From Flagellimonas_A sp039592695 (lineage in GTDB: Bacteria; Bacteroidota; Bacteroidia; Flavobacteriales; Flavobacteriaceae), in NCBI RefSeq assembly GCF_039592695.1, contig NZ_JBBUTK010000004.1:1-64000 (forward strand): a stretch of 64,000 bases of DNA, in the 5' to 3' direction. Within the stretch, counting starts at the first letter, position 1; each line of letters opens with the position of its first letter. This document shows positions 16,649 through 23,739 of the stretch, in pieces. The notes beneath the pieces are model-generated. The model was not told the DNA's origin and made no database searches. It saw nothing but the letters and a program-made list of their open reading frames with translations. Made by a program: the position numbers and the translations under genes.

Positions 16649-17020
16649 ATGCGTGTCGACAAGTTTCTATGGTGCACCCGATATTATAAGACCCGTAACA
16701 TGGCGACCACAGCCTGCAAAAAAGGACAAATCAAGGTGAATGGCAGTACTGTGAAACCTTCTCGTGAAGTATTTCCGATGGATAAAATCGTGCTCAGAAA
16801 AAACCAAATCGATTTTCAATTGACCGTTTTGGATATTCCAGAAAATAGGGTCGGTGCCAAATTGGTGGATATCTACCGTAAAGACACTACCCCGAAAGAT
16901 GCGTTTGAGCATTCAGATCTGTTGAAATATGCAAAAGACCACTATCGGAAGAAAGGTTTGGGCAGGCCCACGAAAAAAGATAGGCGCGATATAGACGAAT
17001 ATCTTGATGAGGGTGACTAA
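16649..17020 (+). CDS. S4-domain RNA-binding protein (Hsp15-like)
   Basis: A 123-residue basic protein with an N-terminal S4 domain (MRVDKFLWCTRYYKTRNMA, CKKGQIKVNGSTVKPSREV) and a basic C-terminal tail (YRKKGLGRPTKKDRRDIDEY). Hsp15 in E. coli binds stalled 50S subunits carrying nascent peptide. The similar layout suggests a ribosome-rescue role here, by inference. The start was moved to 16649 because upstream residues do not fit the family and would lie in the promoter. It is 30 bp before the phosphoribosyltransferase gene. Confidence 0.85.
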   Translation: MRVDKFLWCTRYYKTRNMATTACKKGQIKVNGSTVKPSREVFPMDKIVLRKNQIDFQLTVLDIPENRVGAKLVDIYRKDTTPKDAFEHSDLLKYAKDHYRKKGLGRPTKKDRRDIDEYLDEGD

Positions 17021-17050
17021 CTTTCAGCACTATTTGATAAATTCGTCAAC

Positions 17051-17545
17051 ATGGACAGGATATTGACCCATCAAGAGATTCAGCACAAAATTAGGCGTAT
17101 CGCCTATCAAATCTATGAGAGCAATGTCGATGAAGAAAAAATCATCGTTGCCGGCATTGATGGTGGCGGGCTGTATTTTGCAAAAAAAATCATGCGTGTA
17201 CTTGAACAGATTACTGATGCTGACATTGTGTTGTGCAAAGTAGTTATGGATAAATCTAACCCTCTGGAGAGCGGTATTTCAACCTCGTTGTCAGAAGAAG
17301 AATATAAAAATCGTTCTGTGATATTGGTCGATGATGTGCTCAATTCGGGCACAACATTGATTTATGGTGTACAGCATTTTTTAAAGACCTCCTTGAAACA
17401 ATTGAAGACAGCGGTGCTGGTGAACCGAAACCACAAAAAGTTTCCTGTGAAAGCAGATTTTAAGGGCATTTCACTTTCAACCTCTTTGAATGAGCATGTG
17501 CGCGTGCAGTTCAAGGCAAAGAATGACGCGGTCTTTTTAGACTAA
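17051..17545 (+). CDS. PyrR-like phosphoribosyltransferase
   Basis: A 164-residue type I phosphoribosyltransferase. The PRPP-binding loop VILVDDVLNSGTTLIYG lies near residue 95. The later AVLVNRNHKKFPVKADFKG resembles PyrR, which in other bacteria has uracil phosphoribosyltransferase activity and controls pyrimidine genes. No pyrimidine genes are nearby, so a regulatory role cannot be shown. Its end overlaps the convergent aroK gene by 9 bp. Confidence 0.82.
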   Translation: MDRILTHQEIQHKIRRIAYQIYESNVDEEKIIVAGIDGGGLYFAKKIMRVLEQITDADIVLCKVVMDKSNPLESGISTSLSEEEYKNRSVILVDDVLNSGTTLIYGVQHFLKTSLKQLKTAVLVNRNHKKFPVKADFKGISLSTSLNEHVRVQFKAKNDAVFLD

Positions 17546-18091
17546 CATTTTTTGAATATCAGCCACTATCGCTGCAACTGATTTATTGTTGCAGTCAATG
17601 GTCTTTTTGGCTTGGGTATAAAAGAAGCTTCTCTCGAACAGGTGTTTTCGAATAAATTCTTCGAGCTCTTCATCTGGTATATCGCGTACCAAGGGCCTGT
17701 CAGCTTTTTCTCTTTTTATCCGCTCAACCAAATTTTGGATGGATAATCTCAAATAAAAAGAGTGAGTCGAGTTGAGAAGAATCTTCTCCATGTTTTTTCC
17801 ATAGCAGGGTGTACCCCCACCGGTAGACAGTACAAAAGATTCCCTTTGAAATACCTCATCCAAAACAATACCTTCTTTTTTTCTGAAGTAGATTTCTCCT
17901 TTGGTCGCAAACAATTCAGAAATGCTCATTTTTTCTGATGCCTCAATCGTTTGATCCAAATCGACAAAATCAATGTTCAAGGTCTCGGCCAATTCGGTAC
18001 CAAGCGATGATTTGCCGCTGGCCATATATCCTACAAGTACAATTTTTATAGGTTTGATGATATGAGATTTTAAAAACCCAAATTTATTCAT
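17537..18091 (-). CDS. aroK: Shikimate kinase
   Basis: Phosphorylates shikimate at the 3-hydroxyl in aromatic amino acid synthesis. The 184-residue P-loop protein has Walker A GYMASGKSS near residue 21, the acidic DLDQTIE motif near 44, the substrate-binding FRKKEG and the glycine-rich STGGGTPC near 91, then the lid region ADRPLVRDI near 132. The length is normal, with a short N-terminal extension (MNKFGFLKSHIIKP). It is monocistronic, upstream of the tRNA-Lys promoter on the other strand. Confidence 0.93.
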   Translation of the reverse strand: MNKFGFLKSHIIKPIKIVLVGYMASGKSSLGTELAETLNIDFVDLDQTIEASEKMSISELFATKGEIYFRKKEGIVLDEVFQRESFVLSTGGGTPCYGKNMEKILLNSTHSFYLRLSIQNLVERIKREKADRPLVRDIPDEELEEFIRKHLFERSFFYTQAKKTIDCNNKSVAAIVADIQKMLV

Positions 18092-18100
18092 TATTTCACC

Positions 18101-18130
18101 TTGCGAAATAAATTAATGGACTTATATTTG
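18101..18130 (+). promoter_or_regulatory. Promoter of tRNA-Lys
   Basis: TTG (18101-18103), a 19-bp spacer and TATATTTG (18123-18130) followed by CACCCTCA. The same TATATTTGCACCCTCA string stands before tRNA-Leu at 22599-22614. Confidence 0.75.
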
Positions 18131-18197
18131 CACCCTCAAACAAAAAGCTGAGTGCTTTTCTACGGTGGGCAAGCCTGCCAAACACATAAACATAGAC

Positions 18198-18270
18198 GAC
18201 CTGATAGCTCAGTTGGTAGAGCATCTCCCTTTTAAGGAGAGGGTCCTGGGTTCGAGCCCCAGTCAGGTCA
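18198..18270 (+). tRNA. tRNA-Lys (UUU anticodon)
   Basis: A 73-nt cloverleaf. The acceptor GACCTGA pairs with TCAGGTC plus discriminator A; the D arm has AGCTCAGTTGGTAGAGC; the anticodon stem TCTCC/GGAGA encloses loop CTTTTAA with anticodon TTT; the T arm is CTGGGTTCGAGCCCCAG. CCA is not encoded. A terminator hairpin follows. Confidence 0.97.
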
Positions 18271-18283
18271 CTAATTTGAGAGG

Positions 18284-18312
18284 AGCTTCCCAGATAACGG
18301 GAGGCTTTTTTT
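18284..18312 (+). terminator. Terminator after tRNA-Lys
   Basis: AGCTTCCC (18284-18291) pairs, with one G-U, with GGGAGGCT (18299-18306), followed by a T run. Confidence 0.75.
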
Positions 18313-18373
18313 ATGTAAAAGTTGATCTGGGCGAGAAGTTTATCCCGATCGTAGCGACAACAAAGCATCGGTA

Positions 18374-18396
18374 AGCCCCAGTCAGGTAACTGATTT
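18374..18396 (+). repeat. Partial copy of the tRNA-Lys 3' end (att-like)
   Basis: AGCCCCAGTCAGGT at 18374-18387 exactly repeats the T-arm/acceptor end of tRNA-Lys (18255-18268). The similarity runs on into the tRNA flank (CACTAATTT versus AACTGATTT). This is the arrangement left by integration into a tRNA 3' end, but only about 105 bp lie between the copies and no integrase is present. Confidence 0.55.
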
Positions 18397-18400
18397 TCTG

Positions 18401-18440
18401 CCAAGCCCGAACAAATGCTTGGGCCTTTGTTTTTTCAAAC
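18401..18440 (+). terminator. Weak terminator-like hairpin in the tRNA-Lys to kinase spacer
   Basis: CCAAGC (18401-18406) and GCTTGG (18417-18422), then GCCTTTGTTTTTTC. The rest of the 18271-18656 spacer holds the att-like repeat and the motif at 18473; no gene was seen. Confidence 0.45.
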
Positions 18441-18472
18441 TTTGAGGAGGAGCACCCACCAAATCTCACATT

Positions 18473-18489
18473 CACTGAAAACAGGGTAT
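18473..18489 (+). promoter_or_regulatory. Candidate response-regulator site upstream of the kinase
   Basis: CACTGAAAACAGGGTAT. A related CACTGTTTTCAGGGTAT lies at 21295-21311, upstream of the gene after the response regulator, with a second GGAAAACAGGG at 21322-21332. Confidence 0.4.
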
Positions 18490-18656
18490 GTTCAACTTGT
18501 ACCGCTTCCTATCTTTCGCATTTTATTATATCCCAGCTATATGCTTTGTATATTTATCGTAATCCTCCCATTTGACAAAACAGGTCAATGAAAATAGTGT
18601 GCTGTACCATTATCCTCTTTAAAAAAATCTTTTCTGGTCGATGTGGCCAAGCCCTT

Positions 18657-20561
18657 ATGAAAAGCCTAACAGCATCCATGATGATATTCATGGCTTACGT
18701 GAGTGCGCAAGATGCTACCATTCGTTTCCATTCTTTTGCACATTTCCCTGAAAAACCGAATGACTCCCTCTACCAAATTCTAAAAAGTACCTCAAGCATT
18801 GATAAAAGGTTGAAGGTCATCTTTCAACTTGCCGAAACACATGAACGGTATGCAATACCTGATTCTCTTTTGTTCTATGGAAAACTTCTGAAAAACACTG
18901 TGGCCACAGGAAAAAATGACATCCCAAACCACATCTATTACGAATTGAGTGCTGATAGGTTTATTGGCAGCGCACAGCTAATGAACGGTTTGGCCGATGA
19001 GGCCCTGAAGACCCATATTGAAGCAATCGCATTGGCAGAAACCACCAAGAGCGAAGAAGTTCTAATGGAACTTAAACTTGGATTGGGAAAAGTTTACTTG
19101 GCAAAAAATGAATTGAAAACTGCTACCAAACTATTCAACGAATGTTTGGAATTTTCAGGCAGTACTATGTTTTTGTCCAAGGCCCATATAGCACAGGGTG
19201 ACCTCGACCTTAAAAGAGAAGATATTGATAATGCCAGATACCATTATCAAAAGGCCGAAGATAAATTGAACGATAGCAAAGACCTGAAGTTCAAGCTCAC
19301 ATTAGCATTGAATCTGGCATTGATTTCAATTGCACAACAGGAATACAACAAAGCACTTGGCTCCCTCGAAGATGTTATGAAGCGTACTCTGGAAAACGGA
19401 TTTTATGACCTTTACACCGAAGCCGTGTCAATGTACGGAAGCATCTGTACAAAACTTGGGCGCTATCAAGTTGCCGAAATTGCACTGGCTTCCGCCTATG
19501 CAAATTCCATTCAATGGAACCGTCTTGAACTACAAAAGACCATTATCAATCAACTCAGACATACTTATGCGGCCAAAGGAGATTATGAGAATGCCTATGC
19601 CCTGATGACTCAATATCAAGCTGTTTCAAATGAGATTATCGAAAAACAGAACAGTTCCGCGATAAAAGAGCTAGAGGTCAAGTACCAGACCTTACAGAAA
19701 GAGAATGAAATTTTTGCCCTACAGGAAGAACAACTTCAAAAAGAAGCGGAAATAAGCCGGCAGAAAACCATCAAGACCGCTTTTTTGGTCGGCTTTTTGG
19801 TGTTGCTGGTTCCGATTATCACCCTATTGGTGGTGTATTATCAAAAATTACAGGCCCAAAGTCAACTCAATATTCAACAAGAAGAAATCAATACCCGAAA
19901 AATAGGTGCACTGTTAAATGAACAGGAACTCAAATTGGTGCGCACATCACTTGAGGTGCAACAAGAAGAGCGCGCCCGTATAGCTAGAGCCTTACATGAT
20001 AGTATTGGGGGAAATTTAGCAGGAATCAAACTGCAATTGACCAATCTGGGTGATAGTATGCTTCCCAAAAATATCATGAAACAAATCAACGAAACCTATA
20101 ACCTTGTCAGGGATGTATCGCATGATCTGATACCTGAGAAGTTTGGTCAAAATGATTTTTGTTCGCTCATCAGTGAATATCTTTCAAAGCTCGATTCGGC
20201 CTCTAAGCTGAACATCTCTTTCAATCCCCATCCAAGGGAAGAAGTGAATATACTGCCCAATCACCTCAAAGTAGAAGTCTATAGAGTATTACAAGAATTG
20301 ATGACCAACACTTTGAAGCACGCCGATGCCGACTCCGTAGAAATTCATCTAACCGTTCATAATAAGCAATTGCAATTGTTGTTTGAGGATGATGGAGCTG
20401 GCTTTGACATGAACAAAATGCAAAAGGGAATCGGTCTCAGCAGCATCATGGATCGAATCAAAAAAATCAACGGTAGCATGAACATTGACACGGCAATTGA
20501 TAGAGGTACTGCCGTGACCATTGTAATACCCATAAGTCACAAAGAAAATCATGAAGCATAA
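18657..20561 (+). CDS. TPR-containing sensor histidine kinase (LiaS/NarX-type)
   Basis: Membrane sensor kinase of a two-component system. From the chosen ATG at 18657 (MKSLTASMMIFMAYVSAQ, signal peptide) the 634-residue protein has an extracytoplasmic region of tetratricopeptide repeats (about 50-335), a coiled coil, one membrane segment (FLVGFLVLLVPIITLLVVYY), a HisKA_3 dimerisation region with the phosphoacceptor in ERARIARALHDSIGGNLAGIK, and a C-terminal ATPase domain with ELMTNTLKHADADSVEI and GIGLSSIMDRI. ATG 18588 is an alternative start. It overlaps the response regulator by 11 bp. Confidence 0.9.
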   Translation: MKSLTASMMIFMAYVSAQDATIRFHSFAHFPEKPNDSLYQILKSTSSIDKRLKVIFQLAETHERYAIPDSLLFYGKLLKNTVATGKNDIPNHIYYELSADRFIGSAQLMNGLADEALKTHIEAIALAETTKSEEVLMELKLGLGKVYLAKNELKTATKLFNECLEFSGSTMFLSKAHIAQGDLDLKREDIDNARYHYQKAEDKLNDSKDLKFKLTLALNLALISIAQQEYNKALGSLEDVMKRTLENGFYDLYTEAVSMYGSICTKLGRYQVAEIALASAYANSIQWNRLELQKTIINQLRHTYAAKGDYENAYALMTQYQAVSNEIIEKQNSSAIKELEVKYQTLQKENEIFALQEEQLQKEAEISRQKTIKTAFLVGFLVLLVPIITLLVVYYQKLQAQSQLNIQQEEINTRKIGALLNEQELKLVRTSLEVQQEERARIARALHDSIGGNLAGIKLQLTNLGDSMLPKNIMKQINETYNLVRDVSHDLIPEKFGQNDFCSLISEYLSKLDSASKLNISFNPHPREEVNILPNHLKVEVYRVLQELMTNTLKHADADSVEIHLTVHNKQLQLLFEDDGAGFDMNKMQKGIGLSSIMDRIKKINGSMNIDTAIDRGTAVTIVIPISHKENHEA

Positions 20562-21204
20562 ACTCATCATCGTTGACGATCACAAGATGTTCTTGGATGG
20601 TCTTACGAGCATATTGAAGGATTTACCAGAATATGAAATCATTCTGACCTCGAATGATGCAAAAAATGTGGCAAAGTACTTAGACATTAATCCTGATGAA
20701 AACATCGACTTGGTAATCACCGATGTCAACATGCCAAAGTTCAATGGCATTGAGCTCAATGCGCATATCAAGAAAAGGCATCCCAAAATAAAAACATTGG
20801 TGGTCAGTATGTTGCACGATACAGCGACCGTACAAAAACTGACAAATGACAATGTCGATGGCTATGTGCCAAAAAATGCTGAAAAAGAAGAGCTTGTAAA
20901 AGCCATAGAAACCATACTTTCAGGTGAAAAATACTTTTCACAGAGCATCAAAGACACCTATCTAAAAAGTGTCTTTTCCAATGAAAAATCATTGGCTGAA
21001 TCGCTTTCAAAGCGTGAAAAAGAAGTGCTAAAGTTGATTGCCAAAGAATATACGACCCAAGAAATAGCAGACACACTGTTTTTGAGCAAGCACACGATTG
21101 AAAGCTATCGGAAAAACCTAATTTCAAAGCTCGAGGTCAGAAACCTGGCGGGCCTCACCAAACATGCCATAAAATTGGGGCTTCTTGATGAAGACCAAGA
21201 TTGA
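20551..21204 (+). CDS. NarL/FixJ-type response regulator
   Basis: DNA-binding partner of the preceding kinase. The 217-residue protein has an N-terminal receiver domain (DDH at 9-11, phosphoacceptor Asp in LVITDVNMPKFNG near residue 55, Lys in VPKNAEKEE near 109) and a C-terminal LuxR helix-turn-helix (LSKREKEVLKLIAKEYTTQEIADTLFLSKHTIESYRKNLISKL). It overlaps the kinase gene by 11 bp, so the pair is co-translated. Candidate binding motifs are seen at 18473 and 21295. Confidence 0.93.
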   Translation: MKHKLIIVDDHKMFLDGLTSILKDLPEYEIILTSNDAKNVAKYLDINPDENIDLVITDVNMPKFNGIELNAHIKKRHPKIKTLVVSMLHDTATVQKLTNDNVDGYVPKNAEKEELVKAIETILSGEKYFSQSIKDTYLKSVFSNEKSLAESLSKREKEVLKLIAKEYTTQEIADTLFLSKHTIESYRKNLISKLEVRNLAGLTKHAIKLGLLDEDQD

Positions 21205-21294
21205 TTGCCACATTTTCTTTTTTAAAGTCCATTTAAGAGTATCTCTATTTGTTGAGGTCAACTATTTGATTTTCAGTTTAAAAAAACTCAACAT

Positions 21295-21332
21295 CACTGT
21301 TTTCAGGGTATTCATTTCCACGGAAAACAGGG
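21295..21332 (+). promoter_or_regulatory. Inverted-repeat motif CTGTTTTC/GAAAACAG upstream of the membrane protein gene
   Basis: CACTGTTTTCAGGGTAT (21295-21311) and GGAAAACAGGG (21322-21332) form an inverted pair with 8-bp arms. This resembles the motif before the kinase gene and may be the operator of the adjacent response regulator. The likely -7 element CAACTTTG follows. Confidence 0.4.
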
Positions 21333-21391
21333 CTGCGTGCCGCTCCATTTCACAGCAACTTTGCACCAACAATAATCTTAAAAACTATATC

Positions 21392-21817
21392 ATGATCTAT
21401 GGAATTTCACTTGTGCTGCTCAGTATCATAGCAGTACCTTCTTTGATTCTTTCAAAGAAGCCAAATGCAAAAGAGCTTTTAGAGAAGATTGAGCCTTATC
21501 AGGGTTGGATCGGTCTCATTTTTTGCTTCTGGGGCGCTTGGGGCATTATTTCAAGCATCCTCAATCTGGGTTTGCTTACCACTGCACCCATTTGGTGGAT
21601 TACGCTGGCCGCAGGAAGCGTGGTAGAGGTTACACTGGGCTTTATGCTGGGGTCAGGCCTCTTCAACAAATTGTTTTTGGGCAAAAGCCCTGAAGCACAA
21701 CAAAAAGCGGCTGAATTGAGAGCCAAAATTGCCCCAAAGCAAGGCAAACTTGGAGTTCTGGGCATCATCGTTGGTGTCTGGATGATTGTCGCATCCTTTC
21801 TTTTCACAATATCCTAA
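21392..21817 (+). CDS. Small inner-membrane protein, unknown function
   Basis: A 141-residue hydrophobic protein with four likely membrane segments (about 2-20, 37-57, 65-92 and 120-140) and a charged loop LGKSPEAQQKAAELRAKIAPKQG before the last. I do not recognise a named family. The ATG at 21392 was chosen because the longer frame to 21185 runs through the promoter region. It lies 12 bp before the SIMPL gene and after the two-component pair, with a shared motif upstream, so it may be a target of that system. Confidence 0.75.
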   Translation: MIYGISLVLLSIIAVPSLILSKKPNAKELLEKIEPYQGWIGLIFCFWGAWGIISSILNLGLLTTAPIWWITLAAGSVVEVTLGFMLGSGLFNKLFLGKSPEAQQKAAELRAKIAPKQGKLGVLGIIVGVWMIVASFLFTIS

Positions 21818-21829
21818 ATAACAAATATC

Positions 21830-22432
21830 ATGAAAAAAATAGCACTTATTATCATCGCATTGGTTCATTTTGGCGTAAATGCCCAGAACCAGCCCAACAG
21901 TAAAACGTTGACCGTTACTGGCAAAGCCAAAGTTGAACGAGAAATCTCGGCCTACCGTGGCAGGGCCACATTGAGTATGGATCAGCTATACTACTCAGAT
22001 CCAAGTTGCAACTCACTTGAGCAATTGAAAGAACGGTATTTTGATGCGCTTCAAGAAGCGGGTGTCGATACTGGTAAATTCACCGAAGATAAATCAGAGT
22101 TTCTTTCTTATGGTTACCAGCAAGACGGTACCGTACTGATCTATGAAACTGAATCAAATGATGAAATCAGAAAATTGTTCAAAGTGCGCATACCCGGTGT
22201 GAGTTTGGCCTACGAATACAAGTCTGAACTCTCTGAAGCAGATAAGAAGAGCGCTTTGAAAGCGGCTTTTGATGATGCAAACAAGAAGGCCAAAGAACTT
22301 AGCGAGGTGACAGAAATTGAATTGGGCAGCATTCTTTCGATATCGGATTATTCACCTGAATCCGTTATTTGGAACACCTATCGGAAGTATGATGAGTATT
22401 TGACACTAACCGTAGTGTATACCCTGAAGTAG
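21830..22432 (+). CDS. SIMPL (DUF541) domain protein, secreted
   Basis: A 200-residue protein with signal peptide MKKIALIIIALVHFGVNAQ and a single SIMPL/DUF541-like domain beginning KTLTVTGKAKVEREISAYRGRATLSM and ending YLTLTVVYTL. The typical helix DDANKKAKELSEVTEIELGSILSIS lies near residues 145-170. SIMPL proteins are envelope proteins of poorly known function, linked to oxidative stress in some species. It is probably cotranscribed with the preceding membrane protein and so may be part of an envelope-stress response. Confidence 0.8.
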   Translation: MKKIALIIIALVHFGVNAQNQPNSKTLTVTGKAKVEREISAYRGRATLSMDQLYYSDPSCNSLEQLKERYFDALQEAGVDTGKFTEDKSEFLSYGYQQDGTVLIYETESNDEIRKLFKVRIPGVSLAYEYKSELSEADKKSALKAAFDDANKKAKELSEVTEIELGSILSISDYSPESVIWNTYRKYDEYLTLTVVYTLK

Positions 22433-22455
22433 CAAAGTTTGGTTGAGTTGGTTGC

Positions 22456-22501
22456 GATGGCCAATATTCTTTTGAAAAAAATTCAAAAGGGGTTGGCCAT
22501 C
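22456..22501. other. Long two-part hairpin after the SIMPL gene
   Basis: GATGGCCAA (22456-22464) pairs with TTGGCCATC (22493-22501), and inside it CTTTTGAA (22469-22476) pairs with TTCAAAAG (22482-22489). There is no T-tract directly after, so it may be a terminator variant or a palindromic repeat. Confidence 0.5.
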
Positions 22502-22576
22502 AACTTTTACATTCATCATTAGATGGATGCAAAACAAATTTTTATTGGACCAATACAATTCAAGTACAGGCACTGC

Positions 22577-22606
22577 CTGTCATTTTAAAAAAGCAAACTA
22601 TATTTG
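22577..22606 (+). promoter_or_regulatory. Promoter of tRNA-Leu
   Basis: CTG at 22577-22579 (one base off TTG), a 19-bp spacer and TATATTTG at 22599-22606 followed by CACCCTCA. A small palindrome ACAGGCA-C-TGCCTGT (22566-22580) overlaps the upstream element. Confidence 0.65.
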
Positions 22607-22616
22607 CACCCTCATT

Positions 22617-22700
22617 GCGCACGTGGCGGAATTGGTAGACGCGCTAGCTTGAGGGGCTAGTGGCCATTAGGCCGTGGAAGTTCGAGTCTTCTCGTGCGCA
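22617..22700 (+). tRNA. tRNA-Leu (GAG anticodon)
   Basis: An 84-nt class II tRNA. The acceptor GCGCACG pairs with CGTGCGC plus A; the anticodon stem CTAGC/GCTAG encloses TTGAGGG with anticodon GAG; the long variable arm TGGCCATTAGGCCGTG and T loop TTCGAGT follow. CCA is not encoded. Confidence 0.97.
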
Positions 22701-22705
22701 CAAAC

Positions 22706-22739
22706 GCCACCTTCTACATAGGTGGCTTTTCTTTTTTTA
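22706..22739 (+). terminator. Terminator after tRNA-Leu
   Basis: GCCACC (22706-22711) and GGTGGC (22721-22726) form the stem, followed by TTTTCTTTTTTT. Confidence 0.85.
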
Positions 22740-22785
22740 TCCCCCAAAACATACCGCTCACGCCAAATTTTAACGATACATTGGG

Positions 22786-22833
22786 TTGACCGAATGGTAT
22801 AAATTGTAAATTTGTTTAAAGATTTTCTTTAAA
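22786..22833 (+). promoter_or_regulatory. Promoter and perfect palindrome (operator) of the CarH-like/crt operon
   Basis: TTG (22786-22788), an 18-bp spacer and TAAATTTG (22807-22814) form the promoter. Directly after it TTTAAAGA (22815-22822) and TCTTTAAA (22826-22833) form a perfect 8-bp inverted repeat with a 3-bp spacer, ending 2 bp before the start codon and covering the expected transcription start. This position fits autorepression by the MerR-type product. Confidence 0.6.
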
Positions 22834-22835
22834 TC

Positions 22836-23732
22836 ATGAACAATGTAAAAAAGTCGTTCAGTATACGTGATATGGAAAACCTCTCAGGTATCAAGGCCCA
22901 TACCATTAGAATTTGGGAGAAACGCTACGACCTCTTTCAGCCCGAACGAACCACTACCAATATCAGAACTTACAGTCTTAGCAGCCTTCAAAAACTGTTG
23001 AACATTACCTTGTTGTACAACAATGGCTACAAAATATCCAAAATTGCCAAGATTCAAGAAAATGAGATTCCTGAAATTGTAAAGAATCTTACAATTGAAA
23101 AAAATGAAAATGACAGTGCCATCAATGCCTTCAAGCTTTCAATGGTCAACTTTGACCAATCACTGTTCACTAGAACCTACGACAGCCTTTTAAATAAAAA
23201 ATCGTTCAGAGAAATCTTCTATGAGGTCTTCATTCCGCTACTGACTGAATTGGGACTCTTATGGCAAACTGATACCATAAGTCCATCTCACGAGCATTTT
23301 ATCACCAACCTTATCAAGCAGAAAATATATTCCGAGACTGAGAAACTGCAGTATGATGTCCCTAGAAAAGACGCAGTATTTGCACTTTTCTTACCTGAAA
23401 ATGAGATTCATGAGCTTGGGTTGTTGTACATCAATTACGAAATCGTGCGTAGTGGCTACAAATCGATTTATTTAGGGCAGACCATGCCCATTGAAAGCCT
23501 GAACGACTTGGTGAAATACTATAATGCCGTAAATTTCATTTCCTATTTTACCGTGTCGCCGACCAAAGAGAAGATAGAAAAGTATATCCATGAGTTTTCC
23601 ACTATTTTGAATGAATCACCCAATTCAAGACTATGGCTATTGGGGCGGCAGATTCAGCATATTTCACAGGATATCCTTCCAAATACAATCAAAACTTTCA
23701 GCTCAATAGAAGAGCTAACTGCAGAACTGTAG
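22836..23732 (+). CDS. MerR/CarH-like B12-type light-responsive regulator of carotenoid genes
   Basis: A 298-residue regulator. Residues 8-75 are a MerR winged helix (FSIRDMENLSGIKAHTIRIWEKRYDLFQPERT). The following part matches the CarH cobalamin module: W143-x9-E153-H154, the motif that caps adenosylcobalamin in CarH, and E190-x-H192-x-x-G195, the lower-ligand histidine motif. In CarH proteins light breaks the Co-C bond, the tetramer falls apart and carotenoid genes are derepressed. The gene starts the crt operon, 7 bp before crtI, and has a palindrome at its promoter. B12 binding is predicted, not shown. Confidence 0.85.
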   Translation: MNNVKKSFSIRDMENLSGIKAHTIRIWEKRYDLFQPERTTTNIRTYSLSSLQKLLNITLLYNNGYKISKIAKIQENEIPEIVKNLTIEKNENDSAINAFKLSMVNFDQSLFTRTYDSLLNKKSFREIFYEVFIPLLTELGLLWQTDTISPSHEHFITNLIKQKIYSETEKLQYDVPRKDAVFALFLPENEIHELGLLYINYEIVRSGYKSIYLGQTMPIESLNDLVKYYNAVNFISYFTVSPTKEKIEKYIHEFSTILNESPNSRLWLLGRQIQHISQDILPNTIKTFSSIEELTAEL

Positions 23733-23739
23733 TGCCCCC

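Noticed and set aside
18284..18396. Integrated element between tRNA-Lys and its partial copy
   Set aside because: Only about 105 bp lie between the copies and they hold a terminator, not genes; at most a scar.
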